Shown one piece after another: positions 34,168 to 43,000 of a stretch of 46,351 bases of DNA. The translations under genes and the position numbers were made by a program. The notes below the pieces were generated by a model that had not been told where the DNA came from, searched no databases, and saw nothing but the letters and a program-made list of their open reading frames with translations. Position 1 is the first letter of the stretch. Every line of letters begins with the position of its first letter. Source of the stretch: Lachnospiraceae bacterium A4 (lineage in GTDB: Bacteria; Bacillota; Clostridia; Lachnospirales; Lachnospiraceae). Location: contig KE159549.1 of assembly GCA_000403215.2 (NCBI GenBank), positions 414,797 to 461,147 on the forward strand, in the 5' to 3' direction.

Positions 34168-34811
34168 AACAGGCAGATCGTTTATATTGGTTGGGAAGAT
34201 ACACAGAGCGTGTGTATACAACACTTCGTTTCTATTTTCCGAGATTTGACAACATGATTGACGAGGTGGTTGACAGTTATCAGGCATTCTGTGAATCCAT
34301 TGATATTCCGAACATTTATTCATCAAAGGAGGATTTTCTCAGGCGTTATCCTTTTGATGCAGATAATCCGGATTCTATCATCAGTAATCTTAATCGGGCA
34401 TATGACAATGCCATTGTACTCAGGGAGAGCATCGGTTCGGAAGCATTTTCTTATATTCAGCTTGCTGTCTATGATATGAATAAGGCAGCGATGAGCAAGT
34501 CGCCGTTAATAGAACTGCAGTATCTTATAGATCATATTTTATCATTTTGGGGGATTGCAGATGACCAGATTGATTCTGAACAGGTGCGGAACATGATCAA
34601 GGCAGGAAAACGGATTGAGCGTATTGATATGTTTGCGCGGCTTAAGGTGTCACAAAAGGAACTGATAAGAGAGGTACACCGCATGATCCCGAGAGTGGAA
34701 AGAAGCGGGCTGCAGTTTGATAAAGCGAGGCTGGAACAGATGAAAATCCTTGTGGAAAGTCCTGATTTGGATTACTATAAAATTGTATCAAATGTTGAGG
34801 CAATTTTATAG
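34149..34811 (+). CDS. Alpha-E domain protein (DUF403)
   Basis: The 220-residue all-helical protein starts with MGIISVEQADRLYWLGRYTE, the hallmark of the alpha-E family (COG2307). Its ATG overlaps the ATP-grasp gene by 19 bases, with GGGAGGAGG inside that gene as ribosome site. Alpha-E proteins are nearly always encoded with the permuted ATP-grasp and a transglutaminase-like protein, and are thought to be a partner in the same reaction. The biochemical role is unknown. The length is shorter than many family members (about 300), which may mean a compact form. Confidence 0.85.
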   Translation: MGIISVEQADRLYWLGRYTERVYTTLRFYFPRFDNMIDEVVDSYQAFCESIDIPNIYSSKEDFLRRYPFDADNPDSIISNLNRAYDNAIVLRESIGSEAFSYIQLAVYDMNKAAMSKSPLIELQYLIDHILSFWGIADDQIDSEQVRNMIKAGKRIERIDMFARLKVSQKELIREVHRMIPRVERSGLQFDKARLEQMKILVESPDLDYYKIVSNVEAIL

Positions 34812-34837
34812 TAATATGGCAGGTTGGGAGTGATTTT

Positions 34838-35632
34838 GTGTCAGTACTGCACTTTGAGTATAAGATGGAGATAAACTATGAGGAATATATCAGCCGATGT
34901 TTTTTTACGATCAAGTGTATCCCGAGGGAGGATGCAAGGCAGCATTTGCTGGGAATAGAACTTTCCGTATTGCCTGAGACTGAGTATTCCATGGGAGAGG
35001 ACTCATTTGGAAACAGGCAGATATATGGTTCTGAGACAGAGCCTCATAATCAGTTTCTATTTCAGTCAATCGGTGATGTAGAGATTATTCAGACAGATTA
35101 TGAGGAGATCAGTGATGAGACGGCAGGAATTTTCAGGATTCCTCATGGCAAATGTATACCAGGGTCTAGGCTTTCGGAATATTATCAATCTCATGATTTT
35201 TCAAAATGTAAGAGCCCTTATGAAATCTGTATGGCATGGATGCACAAGTTGCATCGGGATTTTTCATATGTGCCGGGAGCTACACAGTTTCATACCGGAG
35301 CGGAAGAAGCATGGGGCATGGGAAGAGGAGTCTGCCAGGATTATGCGCATATTTATGTTACATTGCTTCGCATGGCAGGGATTCCCGCTCGCTATGTATG
35401 CGGAATGATCATCGGCGAAGGCGCAAGCCATGCGTGGGCAGAGGCACTTTGCGGTGACAAGTGGGTGGCATTTGACCCTACGAATGATTGTCTGGTATCA
35501 GACCAGCATATAAAGATTGGCCATGGCAGAGATGCAGCAGACTGTGCAATTAACCGTGGGCTTATATGGAATAATGGAGTGCAGCTGCAAAAGATAGCTG
35601 TTCTGGTGGAAAAAAGAGAAAAGGATGGATAA
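34838..35632 (+). CDS. Transglutaminase-like cysteine protein
   Basis: The 264-residue protein belongs to the transglutaminase-like/COG1305 family. The GTG at 34838 is taken as start, after TTGGGAG. The catalytic triad is complete: Cys166 in GVCQDYAH, His198 in SHAWAE, Asp213 in FDPTND. The N-terminal half is the beta-rich region common to this COG. No signal peptide is seen, so it works in the cytoplasm. Such enzymes can act as peptidases or amidases or transfer acyl groups. It completes the ATP-grasp/alpha-E/transglutaminase trio. Its stop is one base from the next start. Confidence 0.88.
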   Translation: MSVLHFEYKMEINYEEYISRCFFTIKCIPREDARQHLLGIELSVLPETEYSMGEDSFGNRQIYGSETEPHNQFLFQSIGDVEIIQTDYEEISDETAGIFRIPHGKCIPGSRLSEYYQSHDFSKCKSPYEICMAWMHKLHRDFSYVPGATQFHTGAEEAWGMGRGVCQDYAHIYVTLLRMAGIPARYVCGMIIGEGASHAWAEALCGDKWVAFDPTNDCLVSDQHIKIGHGRDAADCAINRGLIWNNGVQLQKIAVLVEKREKDG

Positions 35633-35633
35633 C

Positions 35634-36584
35634 ATGATAAAGACAATAGCAGCGGTGGGGTTGCCCGTGGATGAAGTGCTGGAAATAAAAAGAAACCGTA
35701 TTCTGCCGGAGACACCCATGGACAGTATGAAACGTATCAGTATTGTTACGGGCATTCATGGGGATGAACTGGAGGGACAGTATGTATGTTTTGAATTGCA
35801 GCGCCGCATAGAACAGAACAAAGAATGTCTTACCGGGATCGTTGATATTTATCCGGCAATGAATCCGCTGGGGATTGACTCAATTACCAGAGGAATCCCG
35901 GCTTTTGACCTGGATATGAACCGGTTGTTTCCCGGAGATATTGATGGTAGCATGCTGGAGTATGTGGTTGCCAGGATCATGGAGGATGTGGCGGGTTCCG
36001 ACTGCGTGTTGGATATCCATGCCAGCAATATTTATCTGACAGAAATACCGCAGATACGCATCAATGAGCTGCATCAGGATATTCTTGTGCCGATGGCGGA
36101 GGCCGCCAATGTTGATTTTATATGGATACATGGGGCCAGCACGGTGCTGGAATCTACCTTTGCATACAGTCTGAATCACATTGGAACGCCGGTGCTGGTA
36201 GTGGAAATGGGCGTGGGAATGCGAATCACGCGCACATATGGGGATCAGATGGTAGATGGGATTTTCCATTTGATGAAAAAGATGGGAATCTGGAATGGCG
36301 AGGTAAAATCGGTAAGAAAACCAATCATTTCGCGAAAACCGGAAGATGTCTGTTACTTAAATGCCAGTGTTGGCGGGGTATTCATTCCAAATGTGGAGCA
36401 TGGCACAAAACTGAAAAAAGATGAAATAATAGGGCAGATTGTGGATCCGCTATGCGGAAAGGTATTGGACGAGGTAAGGACGCCGGAAGACGGTATGTTG
36501 TTTACCATAAGGGATTATCCTGTTGTCGTTGAGGGGTCTCTCATGGGACGGCTGCTGAAAAAGGAAGTGTGTGGCTATGAATAA
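35634..36584 (+). CDS. AstE/AspA-type M14 zinc deacylase, intact active site
   Basis: The 316-residue protein is of the succinylglutamate desuccinylase/aspartoacylase family in the M14 carboxypeptidase clan. Zinc ligands are seen: His42 and Glu45 in TGIHGDELEG, His129 in LDIHASN. Glu191 in VVEMGVG is the catalytic base candidate. The C-terminal barrel-like region (about 225-316) is typical of the family. It likely removes an acyl or amino-acyl group from an amide bond. ATG 35634 has AAGGA eight bases before it; the transglutaminase gene ends one base before. Confidence 0.87.
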   Translation: MIKTIAAVGLPVDEVLEIKRNRILPETPMDSMKRISIVTGIHGDELEGQYVCFELQRRIEQNKECLTGIVDIYPAMNPLGIDSITRGIPAFDLDMNRLFPGDIDGSMLEYVVARIMEDVAGSDCVLDIHASNIYLTEIPQIRINELHQDILVPMAEAANVDFIWIHGASTVLESTFAYSLNHIGTPVLVVEMGVGMRITRTYGDQMVDGIFHLMKKMGIWNGEVKSVRKPIISRKPEDVCYLNASVGGVFIPNVEHGTKLKKDEIIGQIVDPLCGKVLDEVRTPEDGMLFTIRDYPVVVEGSLMGRLLKKEVCGYE

Positions 36585-37506
36585 AAGAATTATTTATGAA
36601 CTCAAGGGGATATATCGGGATACTTTTCGTGTGACTGGATATGAATTTGGAGCGGGAGAAAAATCAGTCTGTATCGTAGGTAGTTCAAGGGGGAATGAAG
36701 TACAGCAGATTTACTGCTGTTCCCAGCTGGTGAAGAAAATGAAACAATTGGAGGATGAGGGAAGGATTTCGGAAGGGCACAAAATTTTGATCATTCCTTC
36801 TATCAATCCATATTCTATGAACATACAGAAGAGGTTCTGGTCAACGGATAATACGGATATTAACAGGATGTTCCCGGGATATGATATGGGAGAAACTACC
36901 CAGAGAATTGCGGACGGCGTATTCAGGGAAATTTCAGAGTATCAGTTTGGAGTTCAGTTCACGTCTTTTTATATGCCGGGGGATTTTGTCCCGCATGTGC
37001 GGCTGATGGATGAGGGATTCAGTGATCCTGAAACAGCGAAACAGTTTGGTCTCCCTTATGTCATCATACGCAGAGTAAGACCATATGATACGGCAACTTT
37101 GAACTATAACTGGCAGGTATGGAATACGCAGGCTTTTTCCCTGTATACTTCCACTACAGCTAGGCTCGACCGGAATAGTGCAGGCCAGGCGGTTCTGGCA
37201 GTAATGAATTTCATGTCCAAACAGGGAATGTTGAAATACAGTATACCTGACGGATTACATTCAAAAATCGTACATGATGAGGATATGATTTTGATAAAAA
37301 CGGCGAAATCCGGTATTTTTGAACCTATGGTAAAGGCAGGAGAGGAAGTAAGAACCGGACAACCTTTGGCAAATATTCTGAATCCGTATGAAGGCAATGT
37401 ACTTGAAACACTCTATGCACCTTTTGACAGGGTTGTGTTTTTTGTGCATAATGAACCGCTGACCTACGCTAATACGGCGGTAATAAAGTTGATAGAGAAA
37501 TATTGA
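36577..37506 (+). CDS. AstE/AspA-type M14 paralogue lacking zinc ligands
   Basis: The 309-residue protein is a diverged paralogue of the previous one, with the same overall order and a similar C-terminal region (GIFEPMVKAGEEVRTGQPLA). The zinc motif G-x-H-G-x-E is GSSRGNEV here: the His is Arg38, while Glu41 is kept. The second His site (D-I-H) reads QFTSFYM. It should not bind catalytic zinc in the normal way. ATG 36577 lies inside the previous gene's last codons, after AAGGAAG. It may form a heterodimer with, or regulate, the active paralogue. Confidence 0.85.
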   Translation: MNKRIIYELKGIYRDTFRVTGYEFGAGEKSVCIVGSSRGNEVQQIYCCSQLVKKMKQLEDEGRISEGHKILIIPSINPYSMNIQKRFWSTDNTDINRMFPGYDMGETTQRIADGVFREISEYQFGVQFTSFYMPGDFVPHVRLMDEGFSDPETAKQFGLPYVIIRRVRPYDTATLNYNWQVWNTQAFSLYTSTTARLDRNSAGQAVLAVMNFMSKQGMLKYSIPDGLHSKIVHDEDMILIKTAKSGIFEPMVKAGEEVRTGQPLANILNPYEGNVLETLYAPFDRVVFFVHNEPLTYANTAVIKLIEKY

Positions 37507-37552
37507 AACTGATGAAACCTGAGAACGAAAATGACTGTTTAGGAGGAGGGCT

Positions 37553-38263
37553 ATGAGAAAACCGATTATAGGGCTCATTCCGCTTGTGGATGTAGAAAGG
37601 GAGAGTTACTGGATGCACCCGGGATACATGAAGGGAGTAGAACAAGCTGGAGGGATTCCGGTTATGTTGCCATTAACCTCAGATGAAGAAGAATTGCAGG
37701 ATGTATCGAAGGAGATAGATGGATTTCTATTTACTGGCGGACAGGACATTTCTCCAAACCTATATGCACAGGATTATTCACCTATGTGTGGAAAATGTTG
37801 TAAAGAACGGGATGAAATGGAGGCAGTATTATTCCGTATGGTATATGAATTGGATAAACCGGTACTGGGAATATGCAGAGGAATACAGTATATTAACGTA
37901 GTAATGGGAGGAACATTATATCAGGATCTGCCGTCGGAGCATCCATCCAATATAGAACACCATCAGATGCCGCCATATGAAGTGCCAGTGCATTCGGTAA
38001 GAATATTAGAGGAAAGTCCATTATATAAAATATTGAAAAAAGAAAAAATAATGGTCAACAGTTATCATCACCAGGCAATCCGAATACTTGCCCCAAAACT
38101 ATCAGTCATGGCGATTTCACAGGATGATTTGGTTGAAGCAGTGTGTGTACCAGAAAAAAGATTTGTATGGGGGGTACAGTGGCATCCGGAGTTTTCTTAC
38201 TTAACGGATGAAGACAGCAGAAAAATTTTTTCGGAGTTTATAATAAAGGCAGCAGACAATTAA
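37553..38263 (+). CDS. Class I amidotransferase-type gamma-glutamyl hydrolase (peptidase C26)
   Basis: The 236-residue protein belongs to the gamma-glutamyl-GABA hydrolase/peptidase C26 family (PuuD-like). The triad is Cys108 in LGICRGIQ, His211 and Glu213 in QWHPEF. The oxyanion region reads FLFTGGQDISPNLY. Enzymes of this type cleave gamma-glutamyl amides, releasing glutamate. GGAGGAGGG lies before the ATG. It is the last gene of the run from 28848, 46 bases after the M14 paralogue, and suggests that a gamma-glutamyl or glutamine-like compound is processed. Confidence 0.9.
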   Translation: MRKPIIGLIPLVDVERESYWMHPGYMKGVEQAGGIPVMLPLTSDEEELQDVSKEIDGFLFTGGQDISPNLYAQDYSPMCGKCCKERDEMEAVLFRMVYELDKPVLGICRGIQYINVVMGGTLYQDLPSEHPSNIEHHQMPPYEVPVHSVRILEESPLYKILKKEKIMVNSYHHQAIRILAPKLSVMAISQDDLVEAVCVPEKRFVWGVQWHPEFSYLTDEDSRKIFSEFIIKAADN

Positions 38264-38291
38264 TAACGTGGATGTGAATATTCCGAAATAG

Positions 38292-38528
38292 GATGAACCG
38301 AAGAAAATACCACTTATGGGAGTGATGGGGGCATTTGTGTTTTCGGCGCAGATGATCAATTTTACAATTCCGGGAACTGGTGCCAGCGGTCATTTATGTG
38401 GAGGAATGTTGCTGACAGCTTTGTTGGGACCTTATGAAGCATTTTTAACAATGATTGGAGTGTTATTGATTCAATGTCTGATGTTTGCAGATGGTGGTTT
38501 TTTGGCATTAGGGTTATCCTATAAATAA
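38292..38528 (+). pseudogene. cbiM: CbiM internal fragment
   Basis: The frame after a TAG at 38289 reads DEPKKIPLMGVMGAFVFSAQ, then a stretch with IPGTGASGHLCGG and GPYEAFLTMIGV plus FADGGFLALG, all highly typical of CbiM, the substrate-binding membrane subunit of nickel/cobalt ECF importers. The N-terminal region with the metal-binding MHIADG start and the C-terminal two thirds are missing, as are CbiN and CbiQ. Only about 78 codons remain and the frame ends in TAA before cbiO. The fragment cannot transport metal. Confidence 0.75.
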
Positions 38529-38579
38529 CTTCAACAATTATGATGATGAATATAGGCTTATAAAAAAGAAGGGAAGTAT

Positions 38580-39332
38580 ATGAACTCGGCATATATCAGT
38601 GTGGAAAATGTTAATTATAGTTATGAAAAATCTCATCCAATATTAAAGGATATCACATTTACAGTATATGAACATGACTGTATTGGATTGATTGGAGCTA
38701 ATGGTGTAGGAAAATCTACACTATTGAAACTTATGGTGGGTTTGGATTTAGGTTATGAAGGAAATATCTGCATAGGAGGGCTTCCAGTGGTGAAAAAAAG
38801 CCTTTCTAAAATTCGGGAGAAGCTAGGATATGTCTTTCAGGATGCTGATAGTCAGTTATTCATGTCCCATGTGTATGAAGATTTGGCGTTTGCTCCCAGA
38901 AATTATGGATTATCGGAATCAGAGGTGGAAAAGCGGGTACAGAAAGCTCTTGAAATGGTTCATATTGAACATTTGAAGGATAAGCAAATCTATAAAATGT
39001 CAGGTGGCGAGAAAAAGCTGGTATCTATTGCAACTATACTTGCCATGATGCCAGATGCCATTTTAATGGATGAACCGTCAGTTGCGTTAGATCCGAAAAA
39101 CAGGAGAAATCTAATCCATGTATTAAATGGATTTAAGCAACTGAAAATCATTGCATCTCATGACTTGGATATGATTTTGGATACCTGCAGTCGTGTCATC
39201 TTAATGTCAGATGGGAGAATTATCCGAGATGGCGACGCAAGGGAAATATTATCCGACAGGGAATTGCTTGAGGCGAATGGATTGGAACTGCCTTTTTGTT
39301 TGCAGGGAGTGTTTTCCAAAAAAATTTCTTGA
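38580..39332 (+). CDS. cbiO: CbiO-like ATPase of a nickel/cobalt ECF transporter
   Basis: The 250-residue ATPase has Walker A GANGVGKST, signature MSGGEKKLVSIA, Walker B AILMDEPSVALD and the H-loop IASHDLDMI. The signature with EKK fits ECF-type ATPases. AAGGGAAG lies before the ATG. The gene is intact, while cbiM upstream is a fragment and cbiQ is absent, so it would need partners encoded elsewhere. The position before the urease operon points to nickel supply. Its stop codon overlaps the -35 box of the urease promoter. Confidence 0.82.
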   Translation: MNSAYISVENVNYSYEKSHPILKDITFTVYEHDCIGLIGANGVGKSTLLKLMVGLDLGYEGNICIGGLPVVKKSLSKIREKLGYVFQDADSQLFMSHVYEDLAFAPRNYGLSESEVEKRVQKALEMVHIEHLKDKQIYKMSGGEKKLVSIATILAMMPDAILMDEPSVALDPKNRRNLIHVLNGFKQLKIIASHDLDMILDTCSRVILMSDGRIIRDGDAREILSDRELLEANGLELPFCLQGVFSKKIS

Positions 39333-39357
39333 CAATTTTTTAGTCTTGAATTATAAT
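39329..39357 (+). promoter_or_regulatory. Consensus sigma-A promoter of the urease operon
   Basis: TTGACA (39329-39334) and TATAAT (39352-39357) are spaced 17 bp. The -35 box overlaps the TGA of cbiO (39330-39332). Transcription should start near 39364. Confidence 0.85.
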
Positions 39358-39389
39358 TCGTATTAAAATGGGGTTATTTGCTTTGCCCT

Positions 39390-39449
39390 GTTTATATTGT
39401 GAAATGTGATAGACGAAGAGGTCTTTCCGAAAGGAGGGGTCTCTTTTTT
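39390..39449 (+). terminator. Urease leader with hairpin and intrinsic terminator (attenuator candidate)
   Basis: GTTTAT (39390-39395) can pair with ATAGAC to about 39414, and then AAGAG-GTCTTTCC, a GAAA tetraloop, and GGAGGGGT-CTCTT (39416-39445) form a strong stem followed by six T or so. The terminator lies about 50 bases after the start of transcription and before ureA. It would block most transcription unless bypassed by a regulator, nickel or urea signal. No known riboswitch class is recognised. Confidence 0.65.
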
Positions 39450-39487
39450 CGCATATGCACAAAATATCTTAAGAAAGGAAAAATATT

Positions 39488-39790
39488 ATGCGATTGAATC
39501 CAAAAGAACAAGAAAAACTAATGCTTCATATGGCAGGAGAACTGGCGAAGCAGAGAAAAGACAGAGGGCTAAAGCTGAATTATGTGGAAGCTATAGCCTT
39601 TATTAGCTCCGAACTGTTAGAACGAGCCAGAGATGGTAAGACGGTTGCAGAGTTAATGTCATTAGGTACAAAGCTTTTATCAAAAGACGATGTTATGGAG
39701 GGTGTGGCTGGCATGGTACATGAGGTTCAGATTGAGGCAACATTTCCAGATGGTACAAAGCTGGTAACCGTACATAATCCAATTCAGTAG
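39488..39790 (+). CDS. ureA: Urease gamma subunit
   Basis: The 100-residue protein is a full-length Ure[21 protein letters not shown] at the start, then [21 protein letters not shown] and a C-terminal [18 protein letters not shown]-like end. It is the smallest structural subunit of urease. AAAGGAA lies before the ATG. It is first in the operon after the leader. Confidence 0.96.
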   Translation: MRLNPKEQEKLMLHMAGELAKQRKDRGLKLNYVEAIAFISSELLERARDGKTVAELMSLGTKLLSKDDVMEGVAGMVHEVQIEATFPDGTKLVTVHNPIQ

Positions 39791-39803
39791 GGAGGAATGA
39801 ATA

Positions 39804-40163
39804 ATGAAAATAGGCGAAATAATTCCGAAAAATGGAGAAATTGTTATAAATGAGGGAAAGGAAACGATTACTGTTATTGTAAAACATACCGGCGACAGAC
39901 CAGTACAGGTTGGTTCTCACTTTCATTTTTTTGAGGTAAACCGACAGTTAGAATTTGACCGTCAATTGGCTTATGGATACCATTTGGATATTCCGTCCGG
40001 TACATCCGTGCGTTTTGAGCCAGGTGAGGAAAAAGAGGTGCAGTTAACAGCAATGGGTGGAGCAAAGCGCATATATGGTCTGAATGACTTGACCTGTGCG
40101 CAAGCTTCAGAAGCCACAAAAGCGGCCGCCATTCAAATAGCAACAGTAAAAGGCTTTATGTAG
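39804..40163 (+). CDS. ureB: Urease beta subunit
   Basis: The 119-residue UreB (about 100-120 is normal) shows [18 protein letters not shown], then [20 protein letters not shown] and the [18 protein letters not shown]-like region (here [20 protein letters not shown]). It packs on the active-site subunit. GGGAGGA lies before the ATG. It follows ureA by 13 bases. Confidence 0.96.
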   Translation: MKIGEIIPKNGEIVINEGKETITVIVKHTGDRPVQVGSHFHFFEVNRQLEFDRQLAYGYHLDIPSGTSVRFEPGEEKEVQLTAMGGAKRIYGLNDLTCAQASEATKAAAIQIATVKGFM

Positions 40164-40185
40164 ACAGCGCAGAGGAGGTAAAAGA

Positions 40186-41907
40186 ATGAGTAATAAAATT
40201 TCCAGAGAAAAATATGCAATGATGTATGGTCCAACTGTGGGCGATAAAGTGCGCTTGGCAGATACCAACCTTGTGATAGAGGTGGAAAAGGATTACACAA
40301 CCTATGGAGATGAAGTGAAATTTGGCGGTGGAAAGACTATCCGGGATGGTATGGGACAGTCTGTGAAAGCGTGCAGTAAAGACGGAGTGTTGGATCTGGT
40401 CATCACAAACTGTCTGATCCTTGATTATACTGGTATCATCAAAGCAGATATCGGTATCAAGGATGGTAAAATTGTTGGAATAGGAAAAGCGGGGAATCCA
40501 GATTTGATGGATGGTGTAACGCCTGGAATGACAATCGGTGCTTCAACGGAGGCTCTGGCGGGAGAAAATCTAATTGTGACTGCGGGCGGTATTGACAGCC
40601 ATATTCATTTTATTGCTCCACAGCAGATACCATGTTCCCTGTATTCAGGTGTAACCACAATGATTGGTGGTGGAACAGGACCGGCAGATGGCACAAATGC
40701 CACAACCTGTACACCGGGACCATGGAATATCCGGATGATGTTAAAAGCAGCGGAAGAATATCCAATGAATCTTGGATTCTATGGAAAAGGAAACTGTTCA
40801 GATGAAAAACCGCTTATTGAGCAGTTGGAGGCCGGTGCGATGGGAATGAAAATCCATGAAGATTTTGGATCCACTCCGGCAGCAATTAATCATTGTCTGA
40901 ATGTGGCTGACGAATATGATGTTCAGGTTGCTATCCATACAGATACGCTAAATGAGGCAGGCTGTGTGGAGGACACACTGGATGCCATTGGTGGACGTAC
41001 CATACATACATTCCATACCGAGGGCGCAGGTGGTGGACATGCACCGGATATAATTCGTGCAGCGGGTAGTCAGAATGTGTTGCCATCCTCTACAAATCCA
41101 ACTATGCCTTTTACCGTAAATACTATAGATGAGCATTTGGACATGCTGATGGTTTGCCATCATTTAGATAAAAATATCCCGGAAGATGTGGCTTTTGCAG
41201 ACTCCCGAATCCGTCCGGAGACAATTGCGGCGGAAGACGTATTGCATGACATGGGTGTATTTTCTATGATGAGTTCCGATTCTCAGGCAATGGGGCGTCC
41301 GGGCGAAGTGATTACCCGTACATGGCAGACAGCACATAAAATGAAAGAAGAACGTGGGCCATTGGGAGTGGATAAGGAAAATGGTAATGATAACTTCCGG
41401 GCAAAACGTTATGTTGCAAAATACACGATAAATCCGGCTATTACAAATGGTATTGCAGATTATGTTGGATCTGTTGAAGTAGGAAAATTTGCGGATTTAG
41501 TGCTTTGGAATCCGGCGTTTTTTGGCGCAAAGCCTGATATTATCATCAAAGGTGGCATGATTATTGCTTCCAAAATGGGTGATGCCAATGCATCAATTCC
41601 TACCACACAGCCAGTATTATATCAGCCAATGTTTGCGGCACATGGAGATGCAAAATATGAGAGTTGTCTGACATTTGTTTCCAAGGCTGCTATGGATCAG
41701 AACATAAAAGAAAAATATGGTTTGAAAAAGACGGTAGTGCCGGTATGTGGCTGCAGAAATATTGGTAAAAAAGATATGAAATTAAATGATGCAACACCTA
41801 AAATTACTGTAAATCCGGAGACGTATGAGGTATGTGCGGATGGTGTAAAACTGGAATCAAAGCCTGCAGAAACACTGCCTTTGACACAGCTTTACAGCTT
41901 ATTCTAA
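40186..41907 (+). CDS. ureC: Urease alpha subunit (catalytic)
   Basis: The 573-residue catalytic subunit has all active-site residues: His139 and His141 (HIHF), Lys222 for carbamylation (GMKIHED), His251 (AIHTDTLNE), His277 ([11 protein letters not shown]) and Asp365 (SSDSQAMGR). The flap with the conserved Cys-His pair is MVCHHLD. It hydrolyses urea to ammonia and carbamate with two Ni ions. AGAGGAGG lies ahead of the ATG. Length and motifs are normal. Confidence 0.97.
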   Translation: MSNKISREKYAMMYGPTVGDKVRLADTNLVIEVEKDYTTYGDEVKFGGGKTIRDGMGQSVKACSKDGVLDLVITNCLILDYTGIIKADIGIKDGKIVGIGKAGNPDLMDGVTPGMTIGASTEALAGENLIVTAGGIDSHIHFIAPQQIPCSLYSGVTTMIGGGTGPADGTNATTCTPGPWNIRMMLKAAEEYPMNLGFYGKGNCSDEKPLIEQLEAGAMGMKIHEDFGSTPAAINHCLNVADEYDVQVAIHTDTLNEAGCVEDTLDAIGGRTIHTFHTEGAGGGHAPDIIRAAGSQNVLPSSTNPTMPFTVNTIDEHLDMLMVCHHLDKNIPEDVAFADSRIRPETIAAEDVLHDMGVFSMMSSDSQAMGRPGEVITRTWQTAHKMKEERGPLGVDKENGNDNFRAKRYVAKYTINPAITNGIADYVGSVEVGKFADLVLWNPAFFGAKPDIIIKGGMIIASKMGDANASIPTTQPVLYQPMFAAHGDAKYESCLTFVSKAAMDQNIKEKYGLKKTVVPVCGCRNIGKKDMKLNDATPKITVNPETYEVCADGVKLESKPAETLPLTQLYSLF

Positions 41908-41933
41908 TCTGATATGTTTGGAGGTATCTGTTT

Positions 41934-42440
41934 ATGTTAGGAGTCTGTTTACTTTTTGTGGGAATTGTTTTAATAAACAATGGCGTTTGTTCTTTGGCAA
42001 AGGTGGATAAGAAATCTGCGGCAGTCATGAATATTCTGACTGGCGGACTTTCATTGTTTATCAATTTTGTTAATCTGGTACAGGGAAATTATTATGCGGC
42101 TGGAACAGGGCTTCTGTTTTGTTTTACCTATCTGTTTGTAGCAGTGATGAACATTTTTGATTTGAATCCGCTCCCTTTTGCATGGTTCTCCAGCTTTGTT
42201 GCTGTCAATGCAGTTGTATTTGGCATTGTTGAGGGTGTGACTGGAAGTGAGGCGCTTGGTATTGCTCCAGATTGGAGATGGGCCGCAATCTGGTGGCTGT
42301 GGGCAATCCTGTGGGGAACCTCTTTTGTTACCGATATCATGGGGAAAAAGTTGGGTAGATTTGTGCCCTGCCTGCAGGTGTTTGAAGGGATTGTCACAGC
42401 TTGGATTCCTGGTGTGTTGCTGTTGCTTGGCGTTTGGTAA
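41934..42440 (+). CDS. ureI: Urea channel (UreI/AmiS family)
   Basis: The 168-residue membrane protein shows six hydrophobic segments and the family stretches GIVLINNGVC, FTYLFVAVMNIF and WRWAAIWWLWAILWG near the end. UreI of Helicobacter and AmiS of amide users form hexameric channels for urea or short amides. In this operon, between ureC and ureE, urea is the likely substrate. Loop His residues that gate the Helicobacter channel by pH are not evident, so it may be ungated. TTTGGAGG lies before the ATG. Confidence 0.85.
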   Translation: MLGVCLLFVGIVLINNGVCSLAKVDKKSAAVMNILTGGLSLFINFVNLVQGNYYAAGTGLLFCFTYLFVAVMNIFDLNPLPFAWFSSFVAVNAVVFGIVEGVTGSEALGIAPDWRWAAIWWLWAILWGTSFVTDIMGKKLGRFVPCLQVFEGIVTAWIPGVLLLLGVW

Positions 42441-42456
42441 ATGGGAGGGAATCATA

Positions 42457-42936
42457 ATGTTGTGCGAAGAAGTTTTAGGAACACTTTCGGATGAAAAATT
42501 TTCCGGTCTCAGGGTAGATTATGTGGATATTGAATGGTATGAGGCATTTTCACGTCTGCACCGGAAGACTTCAACAGAGGGCGAAGATATTGGTATCCGC
42601 ATGGGAGACGATGTGCTGAACAAAGGGCTGAATCAGGATGATGTCCTTTATGTAGATGAGCATAAGGTGATTGCAGTTAATATTCCGCCCTGTGAAGCGA
42701 TCAAGATGGTTGTGCGACAGGATCATCCCAAGCAGATTGCAAAACTCTGTTATGAGGTGGGGAATACTCATACGACAATGTTCCGTGGAGAGGATGATTT
42801 TACCTTTTATACACCTTATCATGAATCTCTGATGGATAAAGTAAAACATATTCATGGTGTATCGGCAGAAAAGGTAGAAATTAAATTTGATTTCAGCCAA
42901 GCGCTTTCATCCTCTATTAACAACCATCATCATTGA
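42457..42936 (+). CDS. ureE: Urease accessory protein UreE (nickel metallochaperone)
   Basis: The start at 42457 has GGGAGGG before it; the longer frame from 42247 overlaps the urea channel gene and is wrong. The 159-residue protein has a UreE N-terminal peptide-binding domain and a metal-binding domain with CYEVGNTHTTMF. It ends in Asn-Asn-His-His-His, a short His tail that may bind Ni. UreE carries Ni to the UreG/UreF/UreD complex. Confidence 0.9.
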   Translation: MLCEEVLGTLSDEKFSGLRVDYVDIEWYEAFSRLHRKTSTEGEDIGIRMGDDVLNKGLNQDDVLYVDEHKVIAVNIPPCEAIKMVVRQDHPKQIAKLCYEVGNTHTTMFRGEDDFTFYTPYHESLMDKVKHIHGVSAEKVEIKFDFSQALSSSINNHHH

Positions 42937-43000
42937 GATATATGCCAGAGCAGTTCTGTAAAGATTTTGGAATGTGTTCTGACAGAATTTGGAGGGAAAT

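Noticed and set aside
39406-39606. 66-codon frame at the start of the urease operon
   Set aside because: It covers the leader terminator and overlaps ureA in another frame, with no family match.
42247-42456. N-terminal extension of UreE
   Set aside because: The frame is open upstream but overlaps the urea channel gene. The ATG at 42457 has a strong GGGAGGG site and matches the normal UreE start.
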